From Glaciecola sp. UBA2563 (lineage in GTDB: Bacteria; Pseudomonadota; Gammaproteobacteria; Enterobacterales; Alteromonadaceae): a DNA stretch of 55,150 bases. Every line of letters starts with the position of its first letter. The stretch's first letter is position 1. Below are positions 34,634 through 43,562 of the stretch, one piece after another. The translations under genes and the position numbers were made by a program. The notes beneath the pieces are model-generated. The model was not told the DNA's origin. It was given only the letters and a program-made list of their open reading frames with translations, and did no database searches. The DNA is taken from the NCBI GenBank assembly GCA_002340325.1, contig DDLV01000158.1, forward strand, positions 1 through 55,150, read 5' to 3'.

Positions 34634-37600
34634 TGTCAGATCAGCCGTTAGAAAAGTTAGATTCATCAGAGGCTAATTCTAAGCTTATAAACACGCCGTC
34701 GATCATGGACATTTTTAGTAAACGTCCGATTATTGCTATAGTTATTTCACTCGCCTTTATCTTAATTGGGGTCCGGGCGGCATTTAACATATCAATTCTG
34801 CAATTTCCGCAGTTAAGCAGTGCTTCAATACAAATATCCACTCCCTATGTGGGAGCATCGGCAGAAGTCGTACAAGGTTTTATTACCGAGCCAATTGAAC
34901 GTGCGGCGTCCTCTGTGCCGGGCGTTGACTATGTTGATTCGAATACAACACCGGGATTAAGTACAGTAACGGCATGGCTGCGACTAAATGAAAAACCAGC
35001 CGATGCATTAGCAGAGCTATCCGCTCGAATCGATCAAATCAGATTTGAACTTCCAGAAGCTGCAGAAGACCCTTCCATACAGGTGGTTCGAGCGGATCGT
35101 CCCTTCGCCATATTCTACCTAACAGTGGAATATGATCAGGAAGAAGCGGGCATGTCGAGACTTGAAGTCACTGACTATCTTTCCAGAAATGTTTCGCCCA
35201 CAATCGCCACTATTCCGGGCGTACAACGCGTGGGACTGGAAGGCGGTAGATCACCTGCGATGAGGATTTGGTTAGATCCCAAGCGCATGGCAGCATTTAA
35301 TGTATCAGCTGATGACATAAGCGCGGCGCTTAGAGCTAACAACCAAATATCCACGATTGGCAGAAGCGAAAACGATCAGCAACGCATCTCTCTGCTTACT
35401 GATACAAGCCTTACTAGCGTAGAAGAGTTTAAAACACTCGTAATTAGAGAAAACAATGGCGTACAAATACGCATAAAGGACGTTGCCGACGTTGAACTGG
35501 AAGAAGAAGAAGGCGTTGTTACCGCGCGGCTTGACGAACAGGTTGTGTTGTATATTTCCGTATGGCCACTCCCCGGTGCCAATGAAATAGAAATTGGCGA
35601 TCGCCTTTATGTGATGATTGACGAAATTAACGCCACACTTCCGAATGGTCTGCGCATCACAGATGGCTATGATGGCACGTTATACATGCGAGATGCCCTA
35701 AAAGAAATCTTCAAGACCCTTGGCGAAACGGTATTGCTCGTTGGCATCGTAGTCCTTGCGATGATGGGCTCGTTTAGAACAGCAATGGTGCCGTTGGTCA
35801 CTATCCCAATCTCCATACTAGGTGCAGTGGCTGCGATGTCTCTGGTTGGCTTTAGCATCAATTTATTAACCGTGCTTGCTATTGTATTGTCGGTCGGGCT
35901 AGTGGTTGATGATGCTATTGTTGTGGTAGAAAACGTCGCAAGATATATGCGAACCGGCATGACACGTATGCAGGCCGCACTTGCCAGCTCAAGACAACTT
36001 TTATCACCGATTATTAGCACTACTGTGACACTAGCGGCAGTGTATGCGCCAATAGGTTTGCTGACGGGATTAACAGGTGCTCTATTTAAGGAGTTTGCGT
36101 TTTCGCTCGCTATCGCAGTGATCATATCTGGCATCGTGGCAGTGACCTTATCACCTATTATGAGCGCTTATGCGTGCGCCGAAGGTGGTAAAGAGAGCAA
36201 GATGACTAAGTGGGTAAACGGTAAATTTGCTGTTTTACAGAGCTTTTATGGAAAGATGGTAGTCAAAACCATCGAACTGAGATTGGAAATCCTAGTTTCT
36301 GCCGTAATTTTAGCAGGACTAAGTGCTCCATTTTACCTTGGTTCACTAAAAGAACTCGCGCCAACAGAAGACCAATCAAGTATTTCGGTCATCGTAGAAT
36401 CTGCGCCAGAAGCAAATATAGATTACACCTTGGAGCACATGAATGACGTAGTAGAGACGATGATGCAGCTCGAAGGGGCACAGTACATGTGGCAAATTAT
36501 GAATCCTGCGGGCGGTTTTTCGGGTGTCGATTTCAATGCCGTTGATGAGCGCTCTCAAAGTGTTCAAGATATGTTCTGGCAAGCATTTGGCGCGCTAACT
36601 GAGGTGCCCGGAGTAAAAGCGTTTCCAGTATTAGACTCTGCATTGCCAACCGCCGGTAATTTTTCAGTTGAGTTAGTGGTGCTTTCAACAGACTCATATG
36701 TTCAACTCAAACAGTTCGCAGACAAGCTAGTGGCTGCGGGTAATCAAAGCGGTCGGTTTATTTTCGTCAATACAGACCTCAAGATAGATTTGCCGCAAGT
36801 CCGATTTGAGTTAGATAGAAAGAAAATTGCGGATTTGGGAATGAATTTAGCCAACGTTAACAGCCAGTTATCAACGTTATTGTCAGGTAACTTTGTCAAT
36901 CGCTACAATCAAGACGGCAGAGCGTATCGCGTCATTCCTATGGTGCAAGGTTCAGAACGCTTAAACCCAGACGCTATTTTAGATTTGCAGGTTAGAACCC
37001 CTGCTGGCAACTTGATCCCTTTGCGCGCGATTGCAGAAATCCGCACGGAAACTGCACCTCGAGTATTATCAAAATTCCAACAGAAAAACGCCTTTCGTAT
37101 TTTTGCAGAGCCAATCCCAGGTTTAACAACAAAAGAACAAGGTTTAACGATACTGGAAGATTTGGCTGCTGAGATTTTACCTGCCAACTATCAGATAGAT
37201 TACGCCGGCGAATCCAGACAAATTAGACTGGAGGGCAATACGTTGGAAGGCGTGCTTGTTGTGGCACTTGTCTTTGTATTTTTTGTACTTGCCATTCAAT
37301 TCAACAGCTTAAGAGATCCGCTCGTTGTGCTACTAGGATCGGTTCCTCTAGCCTTAAGCGGCGCTATGATGTTTAGCTTCTTGGACTTCACAACGATAAA
37401 CATCTACTCCCAAGTTGGTTTTATTACGTTGGTGGGCCTTGTTGCCAAAAACGGCATCCTTATTGTCGAGTTTGCAAATTATATGCAGCGTCAAGGATTG
37501 GATAAACTCAATGCGATTCGGCGTGCCGCTGAAATACGACTTCGCCCTGTTCTAATGACAACGGCTGCGACGGTACTTGGACATTTCCCCTTGGTTCTCG

Positions 37601-37791
37601 TTACAGGTGCCGGCGCAGAAGCGCGCAATAGCATCGGTATCATCCTTGTTGCTGGCATGTTAGTCGGGACGTTTTTCACTCTTTTGGTACTGCCAACCAT
37701 TTACATGGTGCTTGCCTCTGATCACAGCCAAGATGATAAAAAAGAAGAAATTGCTGCGAAGGAATTACAGACAATTGGTAGCGACGCTTAA
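34633..37791 (+). CDS. RND multidrug efflux pump, HAE1 (AcrB-like)
   Basis: The ~1,052-residue inner-membrane proton antiporter starts at GTG 34633, behind GGGAG; an internal ATG at 34705 has no ribosome site. The family pattern of helix 1, large periplasmic loop, six helices, second loop and five helices is visible, with the proton-relay Asp pair in VGLVVDDAIVVVENV. Substrates are likely hydrophobic drugs or metabolites but are not predictable. Confidence 0.93.
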   Translation: MSDQPLEKLDSSEANSKLINTPSIMDIFSKRPIIAIVISLAFILIGVRAAFNISILQFPQLSSASIQISTPYVGASAEVVQGFITEPIERAASSVPGVDYVDSNTTPGLSTVTAWLRLNEKPADALAELSARIDQIRFELPEAAEDPSIQVVRADRPFAIFYLTVEYDQEEAGMSRLEVTDYLSRNVSPTIATIPGVQRVGLEGGRSPAMRIWLDPKRMAAFNVSADDISAALRANNQISTIGRSENDQQRISLLTDTSLTSVEEFKTLVIRENNGVQIRIKDVADVELEEEEGVVTARLDEQVVLYISVWPLPGANEIEIGDRLYVMIDEINATLPNGLRITDGYDGTLYMRDALKEIFKTLGETVLLVGIVVLAMMGSFRTAMVPLVTIPISILGAVAAMSLVGFSINLLTVLAIVLSVGLVVDDAIVVVENVARYMRTGMTRMQAALASSRQLLSPIISTTVTLAAVYAPIGLLTGLTGALFKEFAFSLAIAVIISGIVAVTLSPIMSAYACAEGGKESKMTKWVNGKFAVLQSFYGKMVVKTIELRLEILVSAVILAGLSAPFYLGSLKELAPTEDQSSISVIVESAPEANIDYTLEHMNDVVETMMQLEGAQYMWQIMNPAGGFSGVDFNAVDERSQSVQDMFWQAFGALTEVPGVKAFPVLDSALPTAGNFSVELVVLSTDSYVQLKQFADKLVAAGNQSGRFIFVNTDLKIDLPQVRFELDRKKIADLGMNLANVNSQLSTLLSGNFVNRYNQDGRAYRVIPMVQGSERLNPDAILDLQVRTPAGNLIPLRAIAEIRTETAPRVLSKFQQKNAFRIFAEPIPGLTTKEQGLTILEDLAAEILPANYQIDYAGESRQIRLEGNTLEGVLVVALVFVFFVLAIQFNSLRDPLVVLLGSVPLALSGAMMFSFLDFTTINIYSQVGFITLVGLVAKNGILIVEFANYMQRQGLDKLNAIRRAAEIRLRPVLMTTAATVLGHFPLVLVTGAGAEARNSIGIILVAGMLVGTFFTLLVLPTIYMVLASDHSQDDKKEEIAAKELQTIGSDA

Positions 37792-37808
37792 GAGTACAGT
37801 TACAGCGT

Positions 37809-37828
37809 ATGCTACTTTGCTGTAGCAT
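37809..37828. terminator. Possible bidirectional hairpin between RND pump and rarD
   Basis: ATGCTAC (37809-37815) pairs with GTAGCAT (37822-37828) over a 6-base loop, at the meeting point of two convergent genes and overlapping the rarD end. No clear T-tract is present. Confidence 0.35.
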
Positions 37829-38747
37829 TCGTCGACGTTGCGTTCGTCTCATTTAGCTGAGCGCGCACTTTTCTATGTTGTCGCAATGAATCATAACTGA
37901 AAATAACTAACGCCATCCAAACGAAAAGAAATGTGATTAACCTGGCTTGACTTAACGGTTCGTTATAAACAAAGGTTGCAAGAAGAAACATGATGCTCGG
38001 CCCGATATACTGAAAGAACCCCAGTGTTGAATACCGCAGTCTTCTAGCGGCTGCGGTAAAACACAACAAAGGTGCCACCGTGACAGCGCCCGCCGCAATG
38101 AGCAACAGATTCGTCGAGGTAGTAAACTGATTCATGTTGCCAATCGAATTTGATACCACAGTGAGATAAAGAAACACGAATGGCAACATCAACATGGTTT
38201 CGATAAACAAGCCGGGCAGCGAATCTACGCTGGCTTTTTTACGCAATAATCCGTATAGACTAAAACTGACAGCAAGGGTGAGCGCTATCCAAGGGAGTTT
38301 CCCATAGCTGATGATGGAATATGACACGCCTATCAGCGCTACTGCAACAGCGGTTATTTGTAACGGTCTAAACCGCTCACCAAGAAAGAGTGCACCGAAG
38401 GCAACGTTCACCAATGGATTGATGTAATAGCCAAGGCTCGCTTCCAGCAAATAGTCATTGTTCACCGCCCAGATAAACAAAAACCAATTTCCAGCAAGTA
38501 ATAACCCGGCAATAATTAATGTATAAAGCGTCTTTTTTGATCGAATGGCCAACTGCACCATTGAAAACTGTTTTAGTACAAAAATCAGGCCCAATAACAG
38601 CAATGCCGCCCAAACTATGCGGTGAATCAAAATATCTTGCGCGGGTATTTGCGTTAATTGCTTAAAGTAGATCGGCGCAAAACCCCACATACTATAGGCA
38701 GCGATAGCAAATAATGCACCTGAGCTAGCGTTTGTCTGATTATTCAA
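37812..38747 (-). CDS. rarD: EamA-family transporter RarD
   Basis: The 311-residue protein has ten predicted helices in two EamA repeats. The start (AIAAYSMWGFAPIYFKQL) and WNWFLFIWAVN-like segment (NWFLFIWAVNNDYLLEASLG) mark the RarD/chloramphenicol-sensitive subgroup. The transported compound is not established for the family. Confidence 0.92.
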   Translation of the reverse strand: MNNQTNASSGALFAIAAYSMWGFAPIYFKQLTQIPAQDILIHRIVWAALLLLGLIFVLKQFSMVQLAIRSKKTLYTLIIAGLLLAGNWFLFIWAVNNDYLLEASLGYYINPLVNVAFGALFLGERFRPLQITAVAVALIGVSYSIISYGKLPWIALTLAVSFSLYGLLRKKASVDSLPGLFIETMLMLPFVFLYLTVVSNSIGNMNQFTTSTNLLLIAAGAVTVAPLLCFTAAARRLRYSTLGFFQYIGPSIMFLLATFVYNEPLSQARLITFLFVWMALVIFSYDSLRQHRKVRAQLNETNATSTNATAK

Positions 38748-38876
38748 AAAGGACTTTTATGGTTGATAAAAAGGCGCTGATTGTCGTGTATTAAAGTGAT
38801 TTGTGCAAGGGAAAATATGAGTGTGTTCATGCACTATTGTGTATCGGTTTAAAACACGTTTTTGTTATTCCGAACG

Positions 38877-39275
38877 TTATTTTGACAGGGACTCAATTGG
38901 ACCACCAAGCGCTTTCCATTCGCTAAATCCACCATCAAAATGACAGATGTTTTCCATCCCCATGTCCTGCAACGTTTTTGTGCCTAATGCCGAGCGCCAC
39001 CCCTTAGCGCAGTGGAGGATAAGCTTTTTACCCGATGAAAAAGCCTTATGATGATAAGGGCTTTCTGGATCAGCCCAAAACTCCAGCATTCCACGTGGCG
39101 CATGGAATGCACCTGGGATCTTACCTTCCCTTTCAAGCTCTCTAATATCCCTGATATCTACAAAAAGGACGTTTTCGTGCTCTTGCGAATTATGTAAATT
39201 GATCGCCTGTTCCGCAGTAATTGTTTCTATTTCGCTATAGGCGTTGTCGACAAGCATTTTTACCGTAACATTCAT
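38877..39275 (-). CDS. Rhodanese-domain sulfurtransferase
   Basis: The 132-residue single-domain rhodanese has its active-site Cys89 in HCAKGWRSA and the family signatures VDIRDIREL and GFSEWKALGGP. The ATG at 39275 was preferred over a longer frame because AAGGA precedes it and it begins at the usual place. It probably transfers sulfur in detoxification or cofactor pathways. It follows the acyltransferase gene by about 120 bases. Confidence 0.88.
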   Translation of the reverse strand: MNVTVKMLVDNAYSEIETITAEQAINLHNSQEHENVLFVDIRDIRELEREGKIPGAFHAPRGMLEFWADPESPYHHKAFSSGKKLILHCAKGWRSALGTKTLQDMGMENICHFDGGFSEWKALGGPIESLSK

Positions 39276-39394
39276 GGGTCCATTGTTCCTTTGGTGGCAG
39301 TGCTTTTTATAATACCCCGATGGAAAATTATATGCTGAAACAATTGTGAAGTAAGTGTCGGTGTACAATAGTACGTTATTGACCGCTGTCTTAC

Positions 39395-40255
39395 TTAATC
39401 AAGCCTTCGGCCTGTTTGTTGTACTTTTTCGTACAAGAAATCAGTTAATGCCTTGCGGTTTTCAATAGCTGACATTTGATCCCAAGTAATAGGCGCCCCA
39501 ATAGATAAATCAATAACTGAATTGAACTTGTTTAAAGCTTCGTGCACCAACAGCGCCATTCTGAGTGGTTCAGCAATATGCGATGCTATGTGGAATTTTC
39601 TGCTGTTTTGTCCATGAAAAAAAACAGGAACGACCGTCGCTTTAGACTCTCTTATCAGTTTGGCCGCGAACGTACTCCATGGAGCATCTTTTACTGCCCC
39701 AAAACCATATCGGTTTGCAGTAGAAACAAAACCTGAGGGGAAAATAAGTACCGGAATATCCTGCTCCAACGCCTTTTTCGCAGTTTTTTTGGACAGGATA
39801 TTTACCTTTGCTGCCTGTTTGGTTTGATTGAAATCGACAGGCAAAAAATGGGGCATTAGGTCTTTATCTTGACACAACAGTGAATGCAGAAGTATTTGAA
39901 AATTACCTCTTGTTTTTAATGCTAAATCACAGAGTATTAACCCATCCACAATGCCAAATGGATGATTCGCAAGAAACAACAAAGGTCCTTGCGTTGGAAT
40001 CAAATCGAGAGCTTGCTGATCTGCATTAGTGCGAATATCAGCCGCTGCCAATGCATTGTGGAAAAAATCATTGACATCGAAAGGGTCGGTTTTTAACTGG
40101 TGGTAGATAGATTCAATTTTACGTCTACCAAACATGACTTCGATTGCACCGATGAGGTTTTGTTTAAACCAGCTATCTTCAGGTTCTACATAAGAGATAC
40201 GAGGGTTTTCTTTTACATAAGGCGCAGCCGCAAAGCTTTCAGAAACATCACTCAT
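39395..40255 (-). CDS. PlsC-like lysophospholipid acyltransferase family protein
   Basis: The 286-residue protein has the acyltransferase motif NHPFGIVDG with His98 and Asp104, and later IFPSGFVST as the PEGT-like block. The H-x5-D spacing and length fit the hemolysin/ornithine-lipid type branch (OlsB-like) better than PlsC itself. The acceptor lipid is unknown. Confidence 0.82.
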   Translation of the reverse strand: MSDVSESFAAAPYVKENPRISYVEPEDSWFKQNLIGAIEVMFGRRKIESIYHQLKTDPFDVNDFFHNALAAADIRTNADQQALDLIPTQGPLLFLANHPFGIVDGLILCDLALKTRGNFQILLHSLLCQDKDLMPHFLPVDFNQTKQAAKVNILSKKTAKKALEQDIPVLIFPSGFVSTANRYGFGAVKDAPWSTFAAKLIRESKATVVPVFFHGQNSRKFHIASHIAEPLRMALLVHEALNKFNSVIDLSIGAPITWDQMSAIENRKALTDFLYEKVQQTGRRLD

Positions 40256-40455
40256 TTACAGGCTCAAACATATACAACTCGTCAGCATTGGAGCATAGAT
40301 ACTCAACAATCATTTGTGACAGCACTTTGTCACTCCGCTATTATAAACACAATAACTCAATCACATAAACACCATCCGGCAATACTAGCTGCCTAACAGC
40401 GTCAATGTGTAGTGAGAATTAGTATAATAAAAGATTATGTCAATAAAGAGACTTA

Positions 40456-42012
40456 TTGTTGTTTACCAAAAAAAGTAACATTCGCACACTCGTTTTTTTA
40501 CCACCTTTTACGTTATTGCTGACTGCGGTCATTTTCAGTTTCATAAATTTACCTGATTTTCTCACCGTAATGACAAGCTTAAATGACTGGATATTACGCC
40601 ATTTTGATTGGTTGTTTAGTTACGCAACATTACTTCTGCTCCTTTCTCTCATTATCGTTTTTTTCTCTCCTTTAGGGAGTATAAAAATAGGCGGTAAAGA
40701 GGCGCAGCCTCTCTTATCGAAGTGGCGCTGGTTTTCTATTACTTTGTGCACCACCATCGCAACGGGCATTTTATTCTGGGCAGCAGCGGAACCTATGTAC
40801 CACGTGCATATGCCACCTGAATCTCTAGATATTCAAGCAAATAGCGATGAAGCTCGACGTTTCACTATGGCCACCATGTTTATGCATTGGTCTTTCTCTC
40901 CTTATGCGATTTACTGCGTTCCCTCGCTAGTCTTTGCACTTTGCTATTACAACTTGAATAAGCCATTTACCATTGGCGCGTCCTTGAGCCCGTTGTTAGG
41001 TCGATTTGCATTCTCCAAAGGCGGACAGTTAATTGATGCGATATCCCTATTCGCATTAGTTTCTGGGATGTCAGCATCTTTAGGTGCAGGCATCCTTATA
41101 TTGAGCGGAGGGATTGAAGCAGAGCTCGGTATAAACAACGGCAAAATTATGATGGCGATTGTGGGCGCAACGATTGTGATTACTTTTGTCTTATCCGCCA
41201 TTAGCGGACTTCACAAGGGCATAGCGAGATTATCAAATATTAACGCACAAGTGTTTCTTTTCTTTTTGGGCTTTATATTACTGCTTGGTCCCACTGCCTA
41301 TATTATTTCATTGGGCATACAAGGGTTTATTGACTATGGAGCTACGTTTGTCGCGAGGAGCACCAATCAGCTAACAGCGCCTGAAGATGATTGGACACGC
41401 TCGTGGACGGTATTTTATCTTGCAAATTGGTATGCTTGGGCACCTATCTCGGCACTGTTTTTAGGACGTATTGCGCGAGGTTATACCGTGAGACAATTCA
41501 TACTGATCAACTTTGTGTTGCCTTCTATTTGTGCAATAGTGTGGATGTCTACATTTTCGGGCACTACCATCTACTTTGACAATACTTTAGGTGGCGCTTT
41601 TCAGGCATCACTGTTAGACAACGGGCCTGAATCCGTTGTTTTTATGATGTTTGATAACCTGCCATACGCCACCGCCATGACGCTCTTATTGATAGCTGTT
41701 ACATTTATTTCCTTTGTAACGGCTGCCGATTCAAATACCGACGCAATGAGCAGGTTATGCTCATCTTCTGACCAATCGACATCGAACTCATCCACAACGA
41801 ATCTTTATCTCAAGATAATCTGGGGAAGCACCATTGGTACGATAGCGTGGGTGATGGTAAGTTTTGCTAGCATTGATGGACTGCGAATGCTTTCAAATCT
41901 TGGCGGCTTACCTGCGATTTTTATCGTTATTATTACCAATATCAGCCTGATCATTATTTTGAAGAAAGTGCTGTCGGGTAATACCCTTGAGCCCATCAAA
42001 AAAATCAAATAA
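40456..42012 (+). CDS. BCCT-family transporter
   Basis: The 518-residue membrane protein has about 12 helices and the BCCT features WAAAEPMYHVHMP and TRSWTVFYLANWYAWAP around the substrate-binding Trp segments. BCCT carriers take up betaine, choline, carnitine or related compounds for osmoprotection or as nutrients. The start is TTG (40456 or 40459) with AAAGAG upstream. It converges with tatC. Confidence 0.9.
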   Translation: MLFTKKSNIRTLVFLPPFTLLLTAVIFSFINLPDFLTVMTSLNDWILRHFDWLFSYATLLLLLSLIIVFFSPLGSIKIGGKEAQPLLSKWRWFSITLCTTIATGILFWAAAEPMYHVHMPPESLDIQANSDEARRFTMATMFMHWSFSPYAIYCVPSLVFALCYYNLNKPFTIGASLSPLLGRFAFSKGGQLIDAISLFALVSGMSASLGAGILILSGGIEAELGINNGKIMMAIVGATIVITFVLSAISGLHKGIARLSNINAQVFLFFLGFILLLGPTAYIISLGIQGFIDYGATFVARSTNQLTAPEDDWTRSWTVFYLANWYAWAPISALFLGRIARGYTVRQFILINFVLPSICAIVWMSTFSGTTIYFDNTLGGAFQASLLDNGPESVVFMMFDNLPYATAMTLLLIAVTFISFVTAADSNTDAMSRLCSSSDQSTSNSSTTNLYLKIIWGSTIGTIAWVMVSFASIDGLRMLSNLGGLPAIFIVIITNISLIIILKKVLSGNTLEPIKKIK

Positions 42013-42033
42013 CGGCGTTTTGGTGTGATTGCG

Positions 42034-42804
42034 TCACTGCGGGGTAGAGATGCTGGTATCATCTCTTGTAGGCTCAAACCAAGCCGAAAAAATCAATCCA
42101 AGTTCAAACAATATCCACATCGGTACTGCAAGAAGCGTTTGTGAAATCATATCGGGAGGCGTCAAAAGCATTGCGATGATAAATGCACCTACAATGATAT
42201 ACGCTCGGTGTTCCTTCAATTTTTCAACTGTCGTCATTCCACTCCACACAGCAACCATCGTGATAATCGGCACTTCAAATGCCAATCCGAAAGCGAAAAA
42301 AAGCTTCAACATAACATTTAAGCTATTCGTCATATCAGGAATATATCTAATGCCCTCAGGAATGACAGACGGGAAAAATTGAAACATCAGCGGAAATACA
42401 GCGTAGTAACAAAATACAATACCAAAGTAAAAGAGGATGATACTGCTAAAAAGAATCGGAACCGCGAATCGACGTTCGTTTTGGTAAAGTCCGGGCGACA
42501 TAAACGACCAAAGCTGATGCAATATCACCGGAATTGCCAAGAAAAAAGAGAGAACTAACGTTAGTTTGAAGGGGGTAAAAAACGGGTCAATCAAACCTGT
42601 CGCCACCATTTCACTGCCCTCTGGTAGCTGAGCCATGAGCGGCTTCACCAGTATCAGATAGATGTCGTTGGCAAAGTAAATCATCGACGCAAAAAGAACC
42701 AGTATTGTAATTACCGCTTTCAATAAGCGAGTACGTAACTCCACCAAGTGTGATAGCAAGGGCATTTCTATTTCGTTGTAAGGATTATCGCGTTCAGGTG
42801 TCAT
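42034..42804 (-). CDS. tatC: Twin-arginine translocase subunit TatC
   Basis: The 256-residue receptor subunit has six helices and family segments (HLVELRTRLLKAV, LHQLWSFMSPGLYQNER, FYFGIVFCYYAVFP). The ATG at 42804 has AAGGAG upstream; a longer frame would overlap tatB. It binds the twin-Arg signal of folded proteins. It is the last gene of tatABC. Confidence 0.97.
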   Translation of the reverse strand: MTPERDNPYNEIEMPLLSHLVELRTRLLKAVITILVLFASMIYFANDIYLILVKPLMAQLPEGSEMVATGLIDPFFTPFKLTLVLSFFLAIPVILHQLWSFMSPGLYQNERRFAVPILFSSIILFYFGIVFCYYAVFPLMFQFFPSVIPEGIRYIPDMTNSLNVMLKLFFAFGLAFEVPIITMVAVWSGMTTVEKLKEHRAYIIVGAFIIAMLLTPPDMISQTLLAVPMWILFELGLIFSAWFEPTRDDTSISTPQ

Positions 42805-42808
42805 GTTA

Positions 42809-43153
42809 TTACACTCCTTTGCCGACGGCTGAATCACGCTTATCACGTTGTTCTACTGTCGAGTTTTTTTGCGTGCCCTCACTCGCAGCAAGATTATCCG
42901 CTACTACGTCTACATTAACTTTTTGGTTGAGCGTTGCCTGAACGCGTTGTTTCTCGTCATTGAGACTTCTTTTAATTTCATCAACTTGCAACTCGCGGTC
43001 AATTTCCGATTTTACGGCGTTTATACTGCGCTTTGCACCAGTAAACCAGCGCGTTAACGCTCTAGCGGCGATGGGCAGTTTATCTGGCCCAAGCACAAAT
43101 AACCCCACTACCATGATGACGCACAGTTCGATAAATCCTATATCAAAAGGCAT
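42809..43153 (-). CDS. tatB: Twin-arginine translocase subunit TatB
   Basis: The 114-residue protein has one N-terminal membrane helix with FVLGPDKLP at its end and a long amphipathic tail. It works with TatC in signal recognition. It lies 21 bases after tatA and 4 before tatC. Confidence 0.95.
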   Translation of the reverse strand: MPFDIGFIELCVIMVVGLFVLGPDKLPIAARALTRWFTGAKRSINAVKSEIDRELQVDEIKRSLNDEKQRVQATLNQKVNVDVVADNLAASEGTQKNSTVEQRDKRDSAVGKGV

Positions 43154-43174
43154 GATTTAATTGACCTGTATAGA

Positions 43175-43402
43175 CTATTTATTTGATGACGCTTTTTCCG
43201 CGTAATCTTGTGATAGCGTTTCTTCGATTATTGAATCGTTTTGCTCGAGTGACTTTGTTTCAACAGGATCATCTTGAATCCCTTTCTTAAACCCTTTGAA
43301 AGCTTCTCCCAAGTCACCGCCTACACTGCGAAGTTTTTTGGTACCAAAAAGAAGCACCACGATTAGCAATACAATCAAAACTTGCCAAATGCTAATACCC
43401 AT
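43175..43402 (-). CDS. tatA: Twin-arginine translocase subunit TatA
   Basis: The 75-residue pore-forming subunit has the short helix IWQVLIVLLIVVLLFGTKKL and an amphipathic helix (GGDLGEAFKGFKKGIQ). Its start MGISIWQ is typical. It opens the tatABC operon, 160 bases downstream of a Tat-dependent phoX gene on the same strand. Confidence 0.96.
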   Translation of the reverse strand: MGISIWQVLIVLLIVVLLFGTKKLRSVGGDLGEAFKGFKKGIQDDPVETKSLEQNDSIIEETLSQDYAEKASSNK

Positions 43403-43562
43403 ATCTGTTCCTTTTTATTGCGTTATTAGTTCGTTGACATTAAATTGCACACATTGCAATTAGATGACAAATAATAACTTAATTTTCTATCCTTGATGTA
43501 AGCGCTGAACATCCATGTCCAGCATTGTCATGTTTACCCGGTTGGGCAACTACACGTAAAAT